Assembly: GCA_021152555.1 (NCBI GenBank) | Contig: JAGKVE010000048.1 | Coordinates: forward strand, 1 to 14,586 | From: Bacteroidia bacterium | GTDB lineage: Bacteria; Bacteroidota; Bacteroidia; Bacteroidales; Paludibacteraceae | DNA: 14,586 nt | Reading direction: 5' to 3' | Notes under the pieces: generated by a model | The model's input: only the letters and a program-made list of their open reading frames with translations | The model's database searches: none | Told to the model about the DNA's origin: nothing | Shown: positions 1 to 6,619 of the stretch, piece by piece | Layout of the letters: every line of letters starts with the position of its first letter | Numbering within the stretch: position 1 is the first letter of the stretch | Made by a program: the position numbers and the translations under genes

Positions 1-124
1 GAAAAATTTTTCAAATCGAAAAGTCAAAGAACGCTTGTAACATACTTATTAACAATAAGTTACAAAAATATTTTAAAAGTTAACGCATCACTAGTAATAT
101 TAATTATACAATTTATACGACAAA

Positions 125-151
125 GCGGCAGAGACACAAAGTCTCCGCCGC
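125..151 (-). terminator. GC-rich stem-loop, terminator- or attenuator-like
   Basis: Arms 125-135 and 141-151 pair around a 5-nt loop. Read on the + strand one A-C mismatch interrupts the stem; read on the - strand that position is a G-U pair, giving 11 continuous pairs, so the leftward transcript is the better reading. Downstream on the - strand there is only a short T stretch (TTTGTC), so termination strength is uncertain. It lies about 115-140 nt downstream of the predicted start of the leftward transcript from the promoter at 271-302. It could end a short RNA, act as an attenuator, or terminate read-through from the GNAT operon. Confidence 0.45.
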
Positions 152-199
152 CTATTGGGTGGTTATATTTTTTCTAAATTTTTATCTAACTGTGCGCAC

Positions 200-241
<42 letters not shown>

Positions 242-270
242 GAGTCATAGGTAATTATCTATTTTCCGTG

Positions 271-302
271 CAAAGGTACGGCTTTTTTTTGATATGACCA
301 AA
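271..302 (-). promoter_or_regulatory. Bacteroidota-type promoter for a leftward transcript leaving the window
   Basis: On the - strand TTTG (302-299) is followed by exactly 20 bp and then TACCTTTG (278-271), matching the TTTG-N19/21-TAnnTTTG consensus of Bacteroidota housekeeping promoters. An A8 tract sits 4 bp before the -7 box. The start point should be near 264. The promoter begins only about 20 bp past the stop of the GNAT gene. What it drives is either off the left edge or a short RNA ending near the hairpin at 125-151. The rest of 1-320 is AT-rich, with a perfect palindrome at 1-12 and imperfect dyad symmetry at 35-64. Confidence 0.6.
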
Positions 303-320
303 TTTTTTTACAAAAAAATA

Positions 321-818
321 TCACGGATTGGATTTCGTCCATAATATAGCGTCAGACTCGAGAGTCCATGAAGGGAGAGGAGAAGAAGGCGTGTACCCGG
401 CATTTCGATAAAGGGCGGAACAGGGTGTGTTGTTAGTTGCGATAATGGCATATAAGAGCCGGAGATTCAAATGTCCGAAGGCATATTTTTCCAACTGTTC
501 CAAAGCCTGTTTGCCATATCCCTGTCCACGGAACTCAGGCGCGATATACATTCCTATCGCCGCTTTTCTATTTCGCGGGTCAAGGTCAAAAAGGTCGATG
601 CAGCCAATGGTCAAGCCGGCTTCGCCTGAAAGATTTTCAATAATTAAACGCAACTGGCCATCGCGGTAGATATCGCCGGTAGTGGATGCAATATATTCGC
701 GCAAGTCCTGCTGCGACAAGGGGTTATGGTTGGCGCCATCCGCCCAAGCTGAAGAATCATTCTCCCATTGGTATAAAAACGGGAGGTCAGAAGGTTCTAT
801 TTTTCTCAGTTTTACCAT
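321..818 (-). CDS. GNAT-family N-acetyltransferase
   Basis: A 165-residue protein with a single GNAT fold, predicted to move an acetyl group from acetyl-CoA to an amine; the substrate cannot be read from the sequence. Motif A is clear: the beta strand MYIAPEF followed by the pyrophosphate-binding loop RGQGYG at residues 97-102, then a helix. Later come the NN pair (129-130) and YRNAGY (137-142), the usual motif B region. The layout, with W18 and a DLFDLDPRNRKAAIGM strand pair, resembles the RimJ/RimL/SpeG branch (Acetyltransf_3). The start ATG at 816-818 gives a full-length family member. It is last in the rsh-recR operon, separated from the HAD gene by an 84-bp spacer filled with 11-bp repeats, so its expression may be partly uncoupled. 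Cytoplasmic. Confidence 0.85.
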   Translation of the reverse strand: MVKLRKIEPSDLPFLYQWENDSSAWADGANHNPLSQQDLREYIASTTGDIYRDGQLRLIIENLSGEAGLTIGCIDLFDLDPRNRKAAIGMYIAPEFRGQGYGKQALEQLEKYAFGHLNLRLLYAIIATNNTPCSALYRNAGYTPSSPLPSWTLESDAILWTKSNP

Positions 819-848
819 CGTTTGCTCACTGTAGATCTTGCTTATCTC

Positions 849-902
849 TCGATAACGGCTCGATATACCCTCGATAACGACTCGATATCGGCTCGATACA
901 CG
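849..902. repeat. 11-bp tandem repeat, five TCGATA-headed units
   Basis: TCGATA occurs at 849, 860, 871, 882 and 893, exactly 11 bp apart; unit tails vary (acggc, taccc, acgac, tcggc, cacg). The array fills the spacer between the HAD stop (903) and the GNAT start (818). The first part, 842-865, is identical over 24 nt to the reverse complement of 14426-14449 in the array at the other end of the window. Confidence 0.9.
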
Positions 903-1325
903 TCAACCGAACAGTCCACCAAAGAGTCCTTTTTTCTTCTTGCTCAAGTCTTCCATATTTCCCTGCGGCGCAGGCTCCCAAGCATGACCGGTATGAATCA
1001 TATTATAGATTACCCCCCAGTCGGGCAGGCCGCCGAGGTTACGGTCATCAATCCAGAGGTCTGCCACCAGTTTGCGCGCCGTGCCATGCTCCGGTTCTTC
1101 CTCCGGATAGTTGCTATTCACGGCATAGAACTCCAGTCCTTTGGACTTGCAATAGTCAATCGCTTCCTGCAGCAACGCGCCTTCGCGCACCGTCCAGAGG
1201 ATAATCTGGTGATGGTCTTCGTCCTGCAGTTTTTTCAAAGTCTGTATGGCAAACGGAATCGGTTTGCCTATTTTCGGGTACTCGTGCGTTACGATGGTCC
1301 CGTCAAAATCACATGCTATAATCAT
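903..1325 (-). CDS. Small HAD-superfamily hydrolase
   Basis: A 140-residue cytoplasmic protein. HAD motif I is ACDFDGT, with the nucleophile/acid pair D6 and D8. Motif II is in ILWTVREG (about 42-49), and the acidic metal-binding motif is in LWIDDRNLGG (about 90-99). There is almost no cap domain, as in C0-type HAD proteins. The stretch NLGGLPDWG is one I associate with a conserved Bacteroidales HAD group of unknown substrate. The tail KKKKGLFGGLFG is basic then hydrophobic and may be a peripheral membrane or protein contact. The start ATG (1323-1325) lies just upstream of the catalytic motif, as is normal here. It sits in the rsh-recR operon, 71 bp after the membrane-protein gene. A phosphatase is the family expectation; the substrate is unknown. 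Confidence 0.85.
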   Translation of the reverse strand: MIIACDFDGTIVTHEYPKIGKPIPFAIQTLKKLQDEDHHQIILWTVREGALLQEAIDYCKSKGLEFYAVNSNYPEEEPEHGTARKLVADLWIDDRNLGGLPDWGVIYNMIHTGHAWEPAPQGNMEDLSKKKKGLFGGLFG

Positions 1326-1337
1326 AGTGTTTTTACC

Positions 1338-1387
1338 AGTAAAACGTTAAATAGTTAAAGAGTTTAAATGGTTTCTTTTCAAGAAAC
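1338..1387. repeat. 8-bp tandem repeat and small inverted repeat in spacer
   Basis: Between the membrane-protein stop (1397) and the HAD start (1325), four 8-bp units of the form GTTAAAnn or variants (agtaaaac, gttaaata, gttaaaga, gtttaaat) run from 1338 to 1369. An inverted repeat, GTTTCTT (1371-1377) with AAGAAAC (1381-1387) and a 3-nt loop, follows directly. The hairpin is AT-rich and weak, and no T-run follows on the - strand, so I do not call it a terminator. Confidence 0.7.
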
Positions 1388-1396
1388 GTTAAGCCG

Positions 1397-1834
1397 TTAG
1401 TAATCTTCGGCATTGGGGTCTTTGGGTTTCATTTCCTGTTCCAATTTGCCCAGTGTCGGTTTGGTAAAATACCAAGCGATAGCCGCGATTGCCGCCACCC
1501 ACATCATCGGACGGTATGCCCCGAGATAGTAATAAATAATGATGGATGCCGGCATAACCAGCCCAATCATCAGTATGCGTGCCGTGGCCAGTTTCTGGTA
1601 TTTCTCAAGTGTCTGCGGTTTTTGCCATTTAATGAGGTATAATCCCAGCGGTATGGCCATCAGAGCGACAATGATTACAGCAAACTGGAGTGTGCTTCCC
1701 GCCTCGGATTGCGGATCGAGAGGTTCAAAAACTCCGCGCGAGAGCATATAGTACATAACCACCAAGGCGATGAGCGCCAGTACCATCGTGCCGTAATAAT
1801 ACCAATTAAGGGTTTTAACTACTTTTTCTTCCAT
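1397..1834 (-). CDS. Four-helix inner-membrane protein of unknown function
   Basis: A 145-residue integral membrane protein with about four hydrophobic segments (roughly 12-31, 49-68, 85-104, 109-123), a loop with acidic residues (about 36-46), and a charged C-terminal tail ending KDPNAEDY. I recognise no catalytic motif. I chose ATG 1832-1834 (MEEKVVK) over an upstream in-frame TTG at 1876. The ATG lies one base after the recR stop, and the end of recR supplies AAAGGA as a ribosome binding site (AAAGGATAATATG), implying translational coupling. A gene of this kind directly after recR is a common Bacteroidales arrangement as far as I recall, but no function follows from that. Confidence 0.8.
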   Translation of the reverse strand: MEEKVVKTLNWYYYGTMVLALIALVVMYYMLSRGVFEPLDPQSEAGSTLQFAVIIVALMAIPLGLYLIKWQKPQTLEKYQKLATARILMIGLVMPASIIIYYYLGAYRPMMWVAAIAAIAWYFTKPTLGKLEQEMKPKDPNAEDY

Positions 1835-1835
1835 A

Positions 1836-2474
1836 TTATCCTTTAAATTCAGTTCTATTGACGATTGAGCGTCCAAGAGTTATCTCGTCCGTATACTCCA
1901 ATTGGTTTCCGACAGCCACCCCGCGTGCTATTTGCGAAATCTTTATCTCGCTGTTCCCGTTTGGGTTCTGCGTCTGAAGGTTCTGTATGCGGCGGTAGAT
2001 ATAGAAATTGGTGGTGTCTCCTTCCATAGTGGTGGGCAACGCCAAGATAATCTCATCCACACTGCCTTTTGCCACGCGCTCTATAAGCGAATCAATCTCT
2101 ATATCTTTCGGGCCTATTCCTTCCATGGGCGAAATAATCCCTCCAAGCACATGATAGACCCCATTGTACTGCCCTGTATTCTCAATTGACATCACATCCT
2201 GCACATTTTCCACCACACAAATAGTCGAATGGTCGCGACGCGGAGAAGAACAAATCGGGCATATTTCCGTATCTGAAATATTATGACATTCGCGGCAATA
2301 AATGACTTCTTTTTTAAGTCTCAGAAATGCCCCTGCAAAAGCCTCCACTTCTTCATCCGTTCTGCGCAACATATGCAGCACCAACCGCAGTGCCGTCCTA
2401 CGTCCCACTCCCGGCAGCGATGCCATCTGGTTCACCGCCTGTTCTAATACAATACTCGGGTACTCGCTCATCAC
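1836..2474 (-). CDS. recR: Recombination mediator RecR
   Basis: RecR works with RecO and RecF to load RecA on gapped, SSB-coated DNA. The order of parts is standard: an N-terminal helix-hairpin-helix region (LPGVGRRTALRL, about 20-31), a C4 zinc finger (C60, C63, C72, C75), a Toprim domain beginning STICVVEN (83-90), the VYHVLGGIISP block, TTMEGDTTNFYIYR (about 146-160), and the C-terminal ITLGRSIVNRT. The first codon is GTG at 2472-2474, with an in-frame ATG immediately after it (2471); either leaves a full-length protein of 211-212 residues. It follows rsh by 3 bp. Oddity: relative to the family, a loop of about ten residues (NLQTQNPNGNSE) is inserted after FYIYRRIQ, encoded by a 15-bp-period repeat. 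Confidence 0.96.
   Translation of the reverse strand: MMSEYPSIVLEQAVNQMASLPGVGRRTALRLVLHMLRRTDEEVEAFAGAFLRLKKEVIYCRECHNISDTEICPICSSPRRDHSTICVVENVQDVMSIENTGQYNGVYHVLGGIISPMEGIGPKDIEIDSLIERVAKGSVDEIILALPTTMEGDTTNFYIYRRIQNLQTQNPNGNSEIKISQIARGVAVGNQLEYTDEITLGRSIVNRTEFKG
1964..1985. repeat. Duplicated 7-mer at 15-bp period inside recR
   Basis: GGTTCTG occurs at 1964-1970 and 1979-1985 (CAGAACC on the coding strand), starts 15 bp apart. It encodes QNLQTQN in the recR insertion and, being a multiple of three, keeps the frame. It shares its 7-mer-at-15-bp geometry with repeats in the HAD domain (7004-7028) and the pdxA tail (12552-12586). Confidence 0.75.
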
Positions 2475-2477
2475 TTC

Positions 2478-3914
2478 TCAATTCTTCTTCGCCCATTTGG
2501 CAGGAATCATACGGTACGGGTAACGCTCTCGGATATTTGCAGCGTTCGGGCAGTCGCAGCGATGAATACGTATTCCCTTGAGCACGGATACGAATGCAAA
2601 AATCGGATCTCCGGGCTGGGGGTTACAGCATTTGGAGAGATTGTAGTCCACGTTTTTTACGTTCATATCCACCTCTATGGCAAGTCCCTTGAGTTCGGAC
2701 TTGTCCACATACTCAGTATGTTCACGCGGAGCATTGTTTTCCTCCGGCTGCTCGAGCATCACGTCACGCAGACGTTGTACGTCCTCCTTTCCCGTCGCCA
2801 CAGATTGGTACATATCAGACACAGCCTTGTATCCAAGCCGAATGGCCATGCGGGTAATATCCCCTTCCGTATAATCAATTTTCCAGTTCTTGAATTTCCG
2901 TTCTATGATTTCCTTCCCTTCGCTTGCTTGCTTGTATTCAATCTCTTTGAGAGCCTGACGAATCTTATTCTTAGCCTTGGTGGAGGCAACAAAATTCAGC
3001 CAATCGGCATTAGGATGCTGGTTAGGCGAAGTCATGACGGACACCTGATCGCCGTTTTGCAGTTTCTGACGGATGGATACATTCTGGTTGCGTATTGTAC
3101 CTCCCACGCAGTGCGCGCCGACTTCACTATGAATAGAGTATGCAAAATCCAGCACCGTTGCCCCCTCCGGCAAACGGCGCAAGTCACCCGTCGGCGTAAA
3201 TACATACACGTCCCCCGAGCGCTGTACGATAGACCCCTTCACTCCTTTATACGACCAGTGAGCCGCGACGCCTTGCTCCGCCACTTCGTCCATACGTTTG
3301 GTACGGATCTGCACCTCCACCCACCGTTTCTCGGGACCGAGCACTGTCGTATGCAGCGACTCATAGCCGTTCTCTTTCGGCACAGACAGCCAGTCACGCA
3401 ATCTTTTCGGGTTCGGCGGGAAAATATCTGTAATCAGCGAATAGACCTGCCAGCAATCCGATTTCTCGCGCTCTAACGGAGAGTCCAATATGATACGGAT
3501 GGCGAAAAGGTCATATATCTTATCTACATCGCAGTGCTGCGCCTGCATTTTATGATATATTGAGTGGATGGATTTTGGGCGACCTTTAATGGTAAAGGTG
3601 AATCCCTCCTCCTTCAGTTTCATCTCTAACGGCGCAATAAAAGATGCGATGTACGCCTCGCGCTCCGCTTTTTTTGCGTTTAACGCGTGCGCGATATATT
3701 TGTAGGTGTCATAATCAAGAAATTTGAGCGCAAGATCCTCCATCTCGGTTTTTATCTGGTACAAGCCGAGCCGGTGCGCCATAGGTGCATGAAGCGTCTG
3801 CGTCTCACGGGCAATATGACGCCGTTGCTCCGAATCACCCTCCGCATCTAATTTGCGGAGCAATTCCAAACGCTCATTCAGTATCGAAAATAGGACTTTG
3901 TGACTGTCTTCCAT
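2478..3914 (-). CDS. rsh: RSH-family (p)ppGpp synthetase lacking HD and ACT domains
   Basis: Makes the alarmone (p)ppGpp from ATP and GTP/GDP. The 478-residue protein begins in the helices that normally follow the hydrolase active site (ARETQTLHAPMAHRLGLY, 35-52), so the HD hydrolase core is absent. Next is the synthetase domain (about 105-225) with GRPKSIHSIYHKM (111-123), YDLFAIRII, RLRD (171-174, the RxKD-type charge pattern), NGYESLHT (182-189) and VEVQIRT with E200. Then come TGS (about 235-297), a helical region, and the zinc-finger/CC domain (C429, C430, H451, C455). The chain stops at IPAKW, where an ACT domain normally follows. Full-length relatives are about 730 residues. The ATG at 3912-3914 lies just after its promoter, and recR starts 3 bp after the stop, so neither end looks broken by a recent frameshift. 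Confidence 0.9.
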   Translation of the reverse strand: MEDSHKVLFSILNERLELLRKLDAEGDSEQRRHIARETQTLHAPMAHRLGLYQIKTEMEDLALKFLDYDTYKYIAHALNAKKAEREAYIASFIAPLEMKLKEEGFTFTIKGRPKSIHSIYHKMQAQHCDVDKIYDLFAIRIILDSPLEREKSDCWQVYSLITDIFPPNPKRLRDWLSVPKENGYESLHTTVLGPEKRWVEVQIRTKRMDEVAEQGVAAHWSYKGVKGSIVQRSGDVYVFTPTGDLRRLPEGATVLDFAYSIHSEVGAHCVGGTIRNQNVSIRQKLQNGDQVSVMTSPNQHPNADWLNFVASTKAKNKIRQALKEIEYKQASEGKEIIERKFKNWKIDYTEGDITRMAIRLGYKAVSDMYQSVATGKEDVQRLRDVMLEQPEENNAPREHTEYVDKSELKGLAIEVDMNVKNVDYNLSKCCNPQPGDPIFAFVSVLKGIRIHRCDCPNAANIRERYPYRMIPAKWAKKN

Positions 3915-3937
3915 AAGTGACTTTCTAAAAAACGCTG

Positions 3938-3969
3938 CAAATTTACGATTTTTTTTGCATATATAAAAA
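3938..3969 (-). promoter_or_regulatory. Probable promoter of the rsh-recR operon
   Basis: On the - strand TAAATTTG (3945-3938) fits the -7 box TAnnTTTG, 23 bp upstream of the rsh ATG, implying a very short leader. An A8 tract lies 3 bp upstream, as in two other leftward promoters here. There is no clear TTTG at the -33 position, only a T-run about 19-20 bp upstream. It overlaps the rightward promoter on the other strand, so the two divergent operons share about 30 bp. Confidence 0.45.
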
Positions 3970-3985
3970 TTTTTTTGTAATTTTG
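3954..3985 (+). promoter_or_regulatory. Rightward promoter for the unknown-protein/rsmD pair
   Basis: TTTG (3954-3957), exactly 20 bp, then TAATTTTG (3978-3985): a full match to the Bacteroidota consensus. The start point should be near 3992, giving a leader of about 88 nt before the ATG at 4080. That leader contains the direct repeat and hairpin listed next. Confidence 0.6.
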
Positions 3986-4062
3986 CGGCGATTTTTGAAA
4001 AATAATCGTACCGGTAGGTTAAGAAAATCCGTTCAAAGAACGGCGATTTTTGAAAAATAATC
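3986..4062 (+). repeat. Perfect 22-bp direct repeat in a leader
   Basis: The segments 3986-4007 and 4041-4062 are identical over 22 bp (both begin cggcgattttt and end aaaataatc), with starts 55 bp apart. The first copy starts directly after the -7 box; the second ends 17 bp before the ATG. The 33 bp between them hold the palindrome TACCGGTA (4009-4016) and a 6-bp stem-loop. Confidence 0.9.
4029..4050 (+). terminator. Hairpin plus T-run in leader, attenuator-like
   Basis: CCGTTC (4029-4034) pairs with GAACGG (4038-4043) around AAA, and CGATTTTT follows. This has the shape of a small intrinsic terminator but lies inside the leader, upstream of the coding region. The stem is only 6 bp. It may attenuate the transcript or be fortuitous; no competing anti-terminator stem is obvious to me. 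Confidence 0.3.
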
Positions 4063-4079
4063 TAATATACACACCAATA

Positions 4080-4838
4080 ATGAAAGCAACAAGAATCATT
4101 GTAGTTTGCGCGCTCGCTATCGCTGCAGTCGTGATGGCTGTCTTCTGCGTAAAGAGCGTTACGACCCCTATCAAGTTTGAAAACACCCGTGTTGAGCGCG
4201 AGGCGGCAGTTATCAAACACCTTGTAGATCTGCGTACAGCTGAGGTTGAGTTCCAACATCAAAACGGACGGTTTACTACCAGTTACGACACCTTACTGCA
4301 TTTCCTCAAAACTGCCCCGAAAAAAGAGGTGCTCAAGGAAGGTAGTCTGACCGACAAACAATTGGAAGCGGGCTTAACTGAGAACAAGGCTGTCAAGATT
4401 TTGAATGATGCCAAGAAAAAAGCGCTCCGCAAAAACACTTTTGAGGACAACGACGCCCTCTATGAGTACATCTGGGCGAACGATGCAGATGTCAAAAGCA
4501 ACAACCTGCAAGGCTTCCGCCGTGATACAATAGAGTTGAATATGCTTCAAGCACTCTACAAAGGAGAATATGACGAGAATAGTATTGACGGTATTGTAGA
4601 AATTCCTTTCAGCGAGGGCAAGAAGTTTGAAATAGAGGTCAATAACGACTATAAGACCAGCCAGGGCATCCGTGTGCCGATTTTTGAAGCGCGCGCACCA
4701 TTTGAGAGTTACCTCGGTGACCTCAATGAGCAGGAATTAGTCAACCTCGTTGACCGCGAGAAGAAATTGGAGCACTACCCCGGTCTCAAGGTTGGTGATA
4801 TCTACGCGCCAAACAACAATGCAGGTAACTGGGAATAA
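4080..4838 (+). CDS. Membrane-anchored protein of unknown function (Bacteroidales family)
   Basis: A 252-residue protein with one N-terminal membrane segment (about 5-27; MKATRIIVVC then an Ala/Val-rich stretch) and a large soluble domain probably outside the cytoplasm. The part after the anchor (about 38-78: HLVDLRTAEVEFQHQNGRF) has the look of pseudopilin-like proteins: a long helix, then NGRF and TSYDTLLHFL. Near the C-terminus are LKVGDIYAPNNNAGNWE-type residues, an ending I associate with a conserved Bacteroidales family without known function. I chose ATG 4080 because the upstream in-frame TTG (4050) lies within the hairpin/repeat leader. rsmD follows 21 bp later, so the two are probably co-transcribed. 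I cannot assign a role. Confidence 0.85.
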   Translation: MKATRIIVVCALAIAAVVMAVFCVKSVTTPIKFENTRVEREAAVIKHLVDLRTAEVEFQHQNGRFTTSYDTLLHFLKTAPKKEVLKEGSLTDKQLEAGLTENKAVKILNDAKKKALRKNTFEDNDALYEYIWANDADVKSNNLQGFRRDTIELNMLQALYKGEYDENSIDGIVEIPFSEGKKFEIEVNNDYKTSQGIRVPIFEARAPFESYLGDLNEQELVNLVDREKKLEHYPGLKVGDIYAPNNNAGNWE

Positions 4839-4866
4839 TTGAGAATTGAGAATTGAGAATTGAGAA
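4839..4866. repeat. (TTGAGAA)4 heptanucleotide tandem repeat
   Basis: Four perfect copies of TTGAGAA occupy 4839-4845, 4846-4852, 4853-4859 and 4860-4866, starting directly after the preceding stop codon. The last copy supplies the TTG start codon of rsmD. Seven is not a multiple of three, so gain or loss of a unit moves upstream TTGs into new frames but leaves the rsmD frame itself intact. Confidence 0.95.
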
Positions 4867-5390
4867 TTATTAGTGGAACATACGGGGGGCGGCGATTGTC
4901 GCCCCCTAAAAATATTACCGCAAGGCCCACAACCGACTTTGCGAAAGAGAGTTTGTTCAATCTGCTCAATAACTGTATGGATTTTGATGGGATTGACATG
5001 CTTGATCTCTTTGCCGGCACCGGTGGCATTGGCATTGAATGTGTCAGTCGCGGCGCACGGTCTGTGACAGCAGTGGAGTTGGCGCACGTCCAGCAAAACT
5101 GGATTATTTCCTGTTGCCGGCAACTTGGCATCCGGAATCTCAGCGTTATACGGGGCGATGTATTCAAGTTCCTCAATGCCTGCCACACCAGATACGACCT
5201 TGTTTTTGCAGACCCTCCGTACGCTTTGCCGGAACTGCCGTTACTTCCCAACTTTATTTTAGAGAAGGATATACTAAAAGAAAACGGCTGGCTGGTCATT
5301 GAGCACGGTAAGGATACCGATTTCACCAGCCATCCGCGGCATATTGAAACGCGCACTTACGGTAGTGTGCACTTCTCTTTCTTTCAATAA
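4860..5390 (+). CDS. rsmD: 16S rRNA (guanine966-N2)-methyltransferase RsmD
   Basis: Methylates G966 of 16S rRNA using S-adenosylmethionine. The 176-residue protein is typical in length and order: N-terminal RIISGTYGGRRL, RPTTDFAKESLFN (22-34), SAM-binding motif I LDLFAGTGGIGIE (48-60), the acidic strand end VTAVE (69-73), and catalytic motif IV FADPPY (116-121). The start is TTG at 4860; family members begin MRxIxG, this frame gives (M)RIISG at exactly that point, and no ATG is nearby. The codon is part of a TTGAGAA repeat, whose earlier copies supply weak GAGAA ribosome-binding sequence. It is the second gene of the rightward pair and converges on the aminotransferase gene with 3 bp between stops. 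Confidence 0.94.
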   Translation: MRIISGTYGGRRLSPPKNITARPTTDFAKESLFNLLNNCMDFDGIDMLDLFAGTGGIGIECVSRGARSVTAVELAHVQQNWIISCCRQLGIRNLSVIRGDVFKFLNACHTRYDLVFADPPYALPELPLLPNFILEKDILKENGWLVIEHGKDTDFTSHPRHIETRTYGSVHFSFFQ

Positions 5391-5393
5391 TTT

Positions 5394-6593
5394 TTATTTA
5401 TCGTTACGCCCGTTGTAGGCCTCTAAGGCTTTGCGCAGGACGAGCATCGCTTTGCCCAAATCCTCTTTGTTGAGAATATAGGCCATACGCACTTGGTGAC
5501 GTCCGTCTTCGGGATTGGTGTAAAATCCCGTTCCCGGAGCCATCATCACGGTTGCGCCTTCGTATGAGAAGTCCGTCAGGCACCATTTGCAGAATTTCTC
5601 GGAATCATCCACCGGCAGTTGCACCATCACGTAGAACGCGCCTGTCGGAGCCGGAGCAAACACTCCGGGAATCTGGTTGAGCTGGTCTATGAGAAAATTA
5701 CGGCGGCCAAGGTATTCGTCATACACTTCCTGCATATATTCCTCGGGGGTCGAGAGCGAAGCCTCTGCGATGACTTGTCCTAATAGGGGTGGAGAGAGAC
5801 GCGCCTGGCAGAATTTCATAACCGCCTCTCGTACTGCTTTGTTCTTGGTGATGAGCGCCCCGATACGGATGCCGCATTCGGAATAGCGTTTGGAGACGCT
5901 ATCCACCAGCACCACATTCTCTTCTATACCCTCCAGATGACAAGCGGAGATATAGGGCGACTTGGTATAGATGAACTCGCGATACACCTCGTCGGAGATT
6001 AGGTAGAGGTTGTATTTCTTGACGAGATCACGAATCTGACGCATTTCCTGTTTAGTGTACAGGTAGCCTGTCGGATTATTGGGATTGCATATCAAGATGG
6101 CACGCGTCTTGGGCGTTATCTGTTTTTCAAACTCCTCAACCGGCGGCAACTTGAAGCCGTTCTCAATATGCGTTTTGACCGATTTGACGACCGCCCCCGC
6201 GGAGATGGCAAACGCCATGTAGTTAGCGTAACTCGGATCTGTTACAATAATTTCATCACCCGGATTGAGACAACTCATATACGCGAACATAATCGCCTCC
6301 GAGCCACCCGTAGTGATGATTATTTCGTCCGGCGAAAGGTCAATACCATACTCTGCATAGTAACTGACCATTTTTGTGCGCAGCGACTTGAGACCCTGTG
6401 AGGGCGAATATTCAAGGATAGCCTCATTGTAATTCTTCACTGCCTCCATCGCCTGTGGCGGTGTCTTGATATCCGGCTGACCGATATTGAGGTGATAAAC
6501 GTGTACGCCTGCCAATTTAGCTTCGTCCGCATACTTAGCCAACTTCCTGATCGGGCTCTCCGGCATTGATTGTGCTCGTAATGAAATCTCCAT
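5394..6593 (-). CDS. Class I/II PLP-dependent aminotransferase, aspartate aminotransferase-like
   Basis: A 399-residue fold-type I aminotransferase, cytoplasmic, moving amino groups between amino acids and 2-oxo acids. It shows LNIGQPDI (35-42), TGGSEAI (95-101), the Asn motif NPNNPTG (170-176), the PLP-ring aspartate in ISDEVY (D201), the Schiff-base lysine in SVSKRYSECG (K235), GIRIG after it, and a C-terminal HQVRMAY arginine block that usually binds the substrate carboxylate. Aspartate aminotransferase is the best family guess, but related enzymes with other amino-acid preferences look alike at this level. I chose ATG 6591-6593 (MEISLRAQ) over an upstream in-frame TTG (6605), which lies almost on the transcription start. 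It is a single-gene unit with its own promoter, ending 3 bp from the rsmD stop. Confidence 0.9.
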   Translation of the reverse strand: MEISLRAQSMPESPIRKLAKYADEAKLAGVHVYHLNIGQPDIKTPPQAMEAVKNYNEAILEYSPSQGLKSLRTKMVSYYAEYGIDLSPDEIIITTGGSEAIMFAYMSCLNPGDEIIVTDPSYANYMAFAISAGAVVKSVKTHIENGFKLPPVEEFEKQITPKTRAILICNPNNPTGYLYTKQEMRQIRDLVKKYNLYLISDEVYREFIYTKSPYISACHLEGIEENVVLVDSVSKRYSECGIRIGALITKNKAVREAVMKFCQARLSPPLLGQVIAEASLSTPEEYMQEVYDEYLGRRNFLIDQLNQIPGVFAPAPTGAFYVMVQLPVDDSEKFCKWCLTDFSYEGATVMMAPGTGFYTNPEDGRHQVRMAYILNKEDLGKAMLVLRKALEAYNGRNDK

Positions 6594-6619
6594 AAATATA
6601 GACAAACTATTTTGCGGTG

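Noticed and set aside
1835..1876. Longer start (TTG) for the membrane protein, overlapping recR by 41 bp.
   Set aside because: The ATG at 1834 has an AAAGGA site at the normal distance and lies one base after the recR stop.
2562..3476. A 304-codon rightward ORF opposite rsh.
   Set aside because: It is an antisense shadow; the leftward frame holds the synthetase, TGS and CC motifs.
4737..5356. Long leftward ORFs opposite the end of the unknown-protein gene and rsmD.
   Set aside because: They are antisense shadows. The rightward frame carries all RsmD motifs, and the antisense proteins have no recognisable domain.
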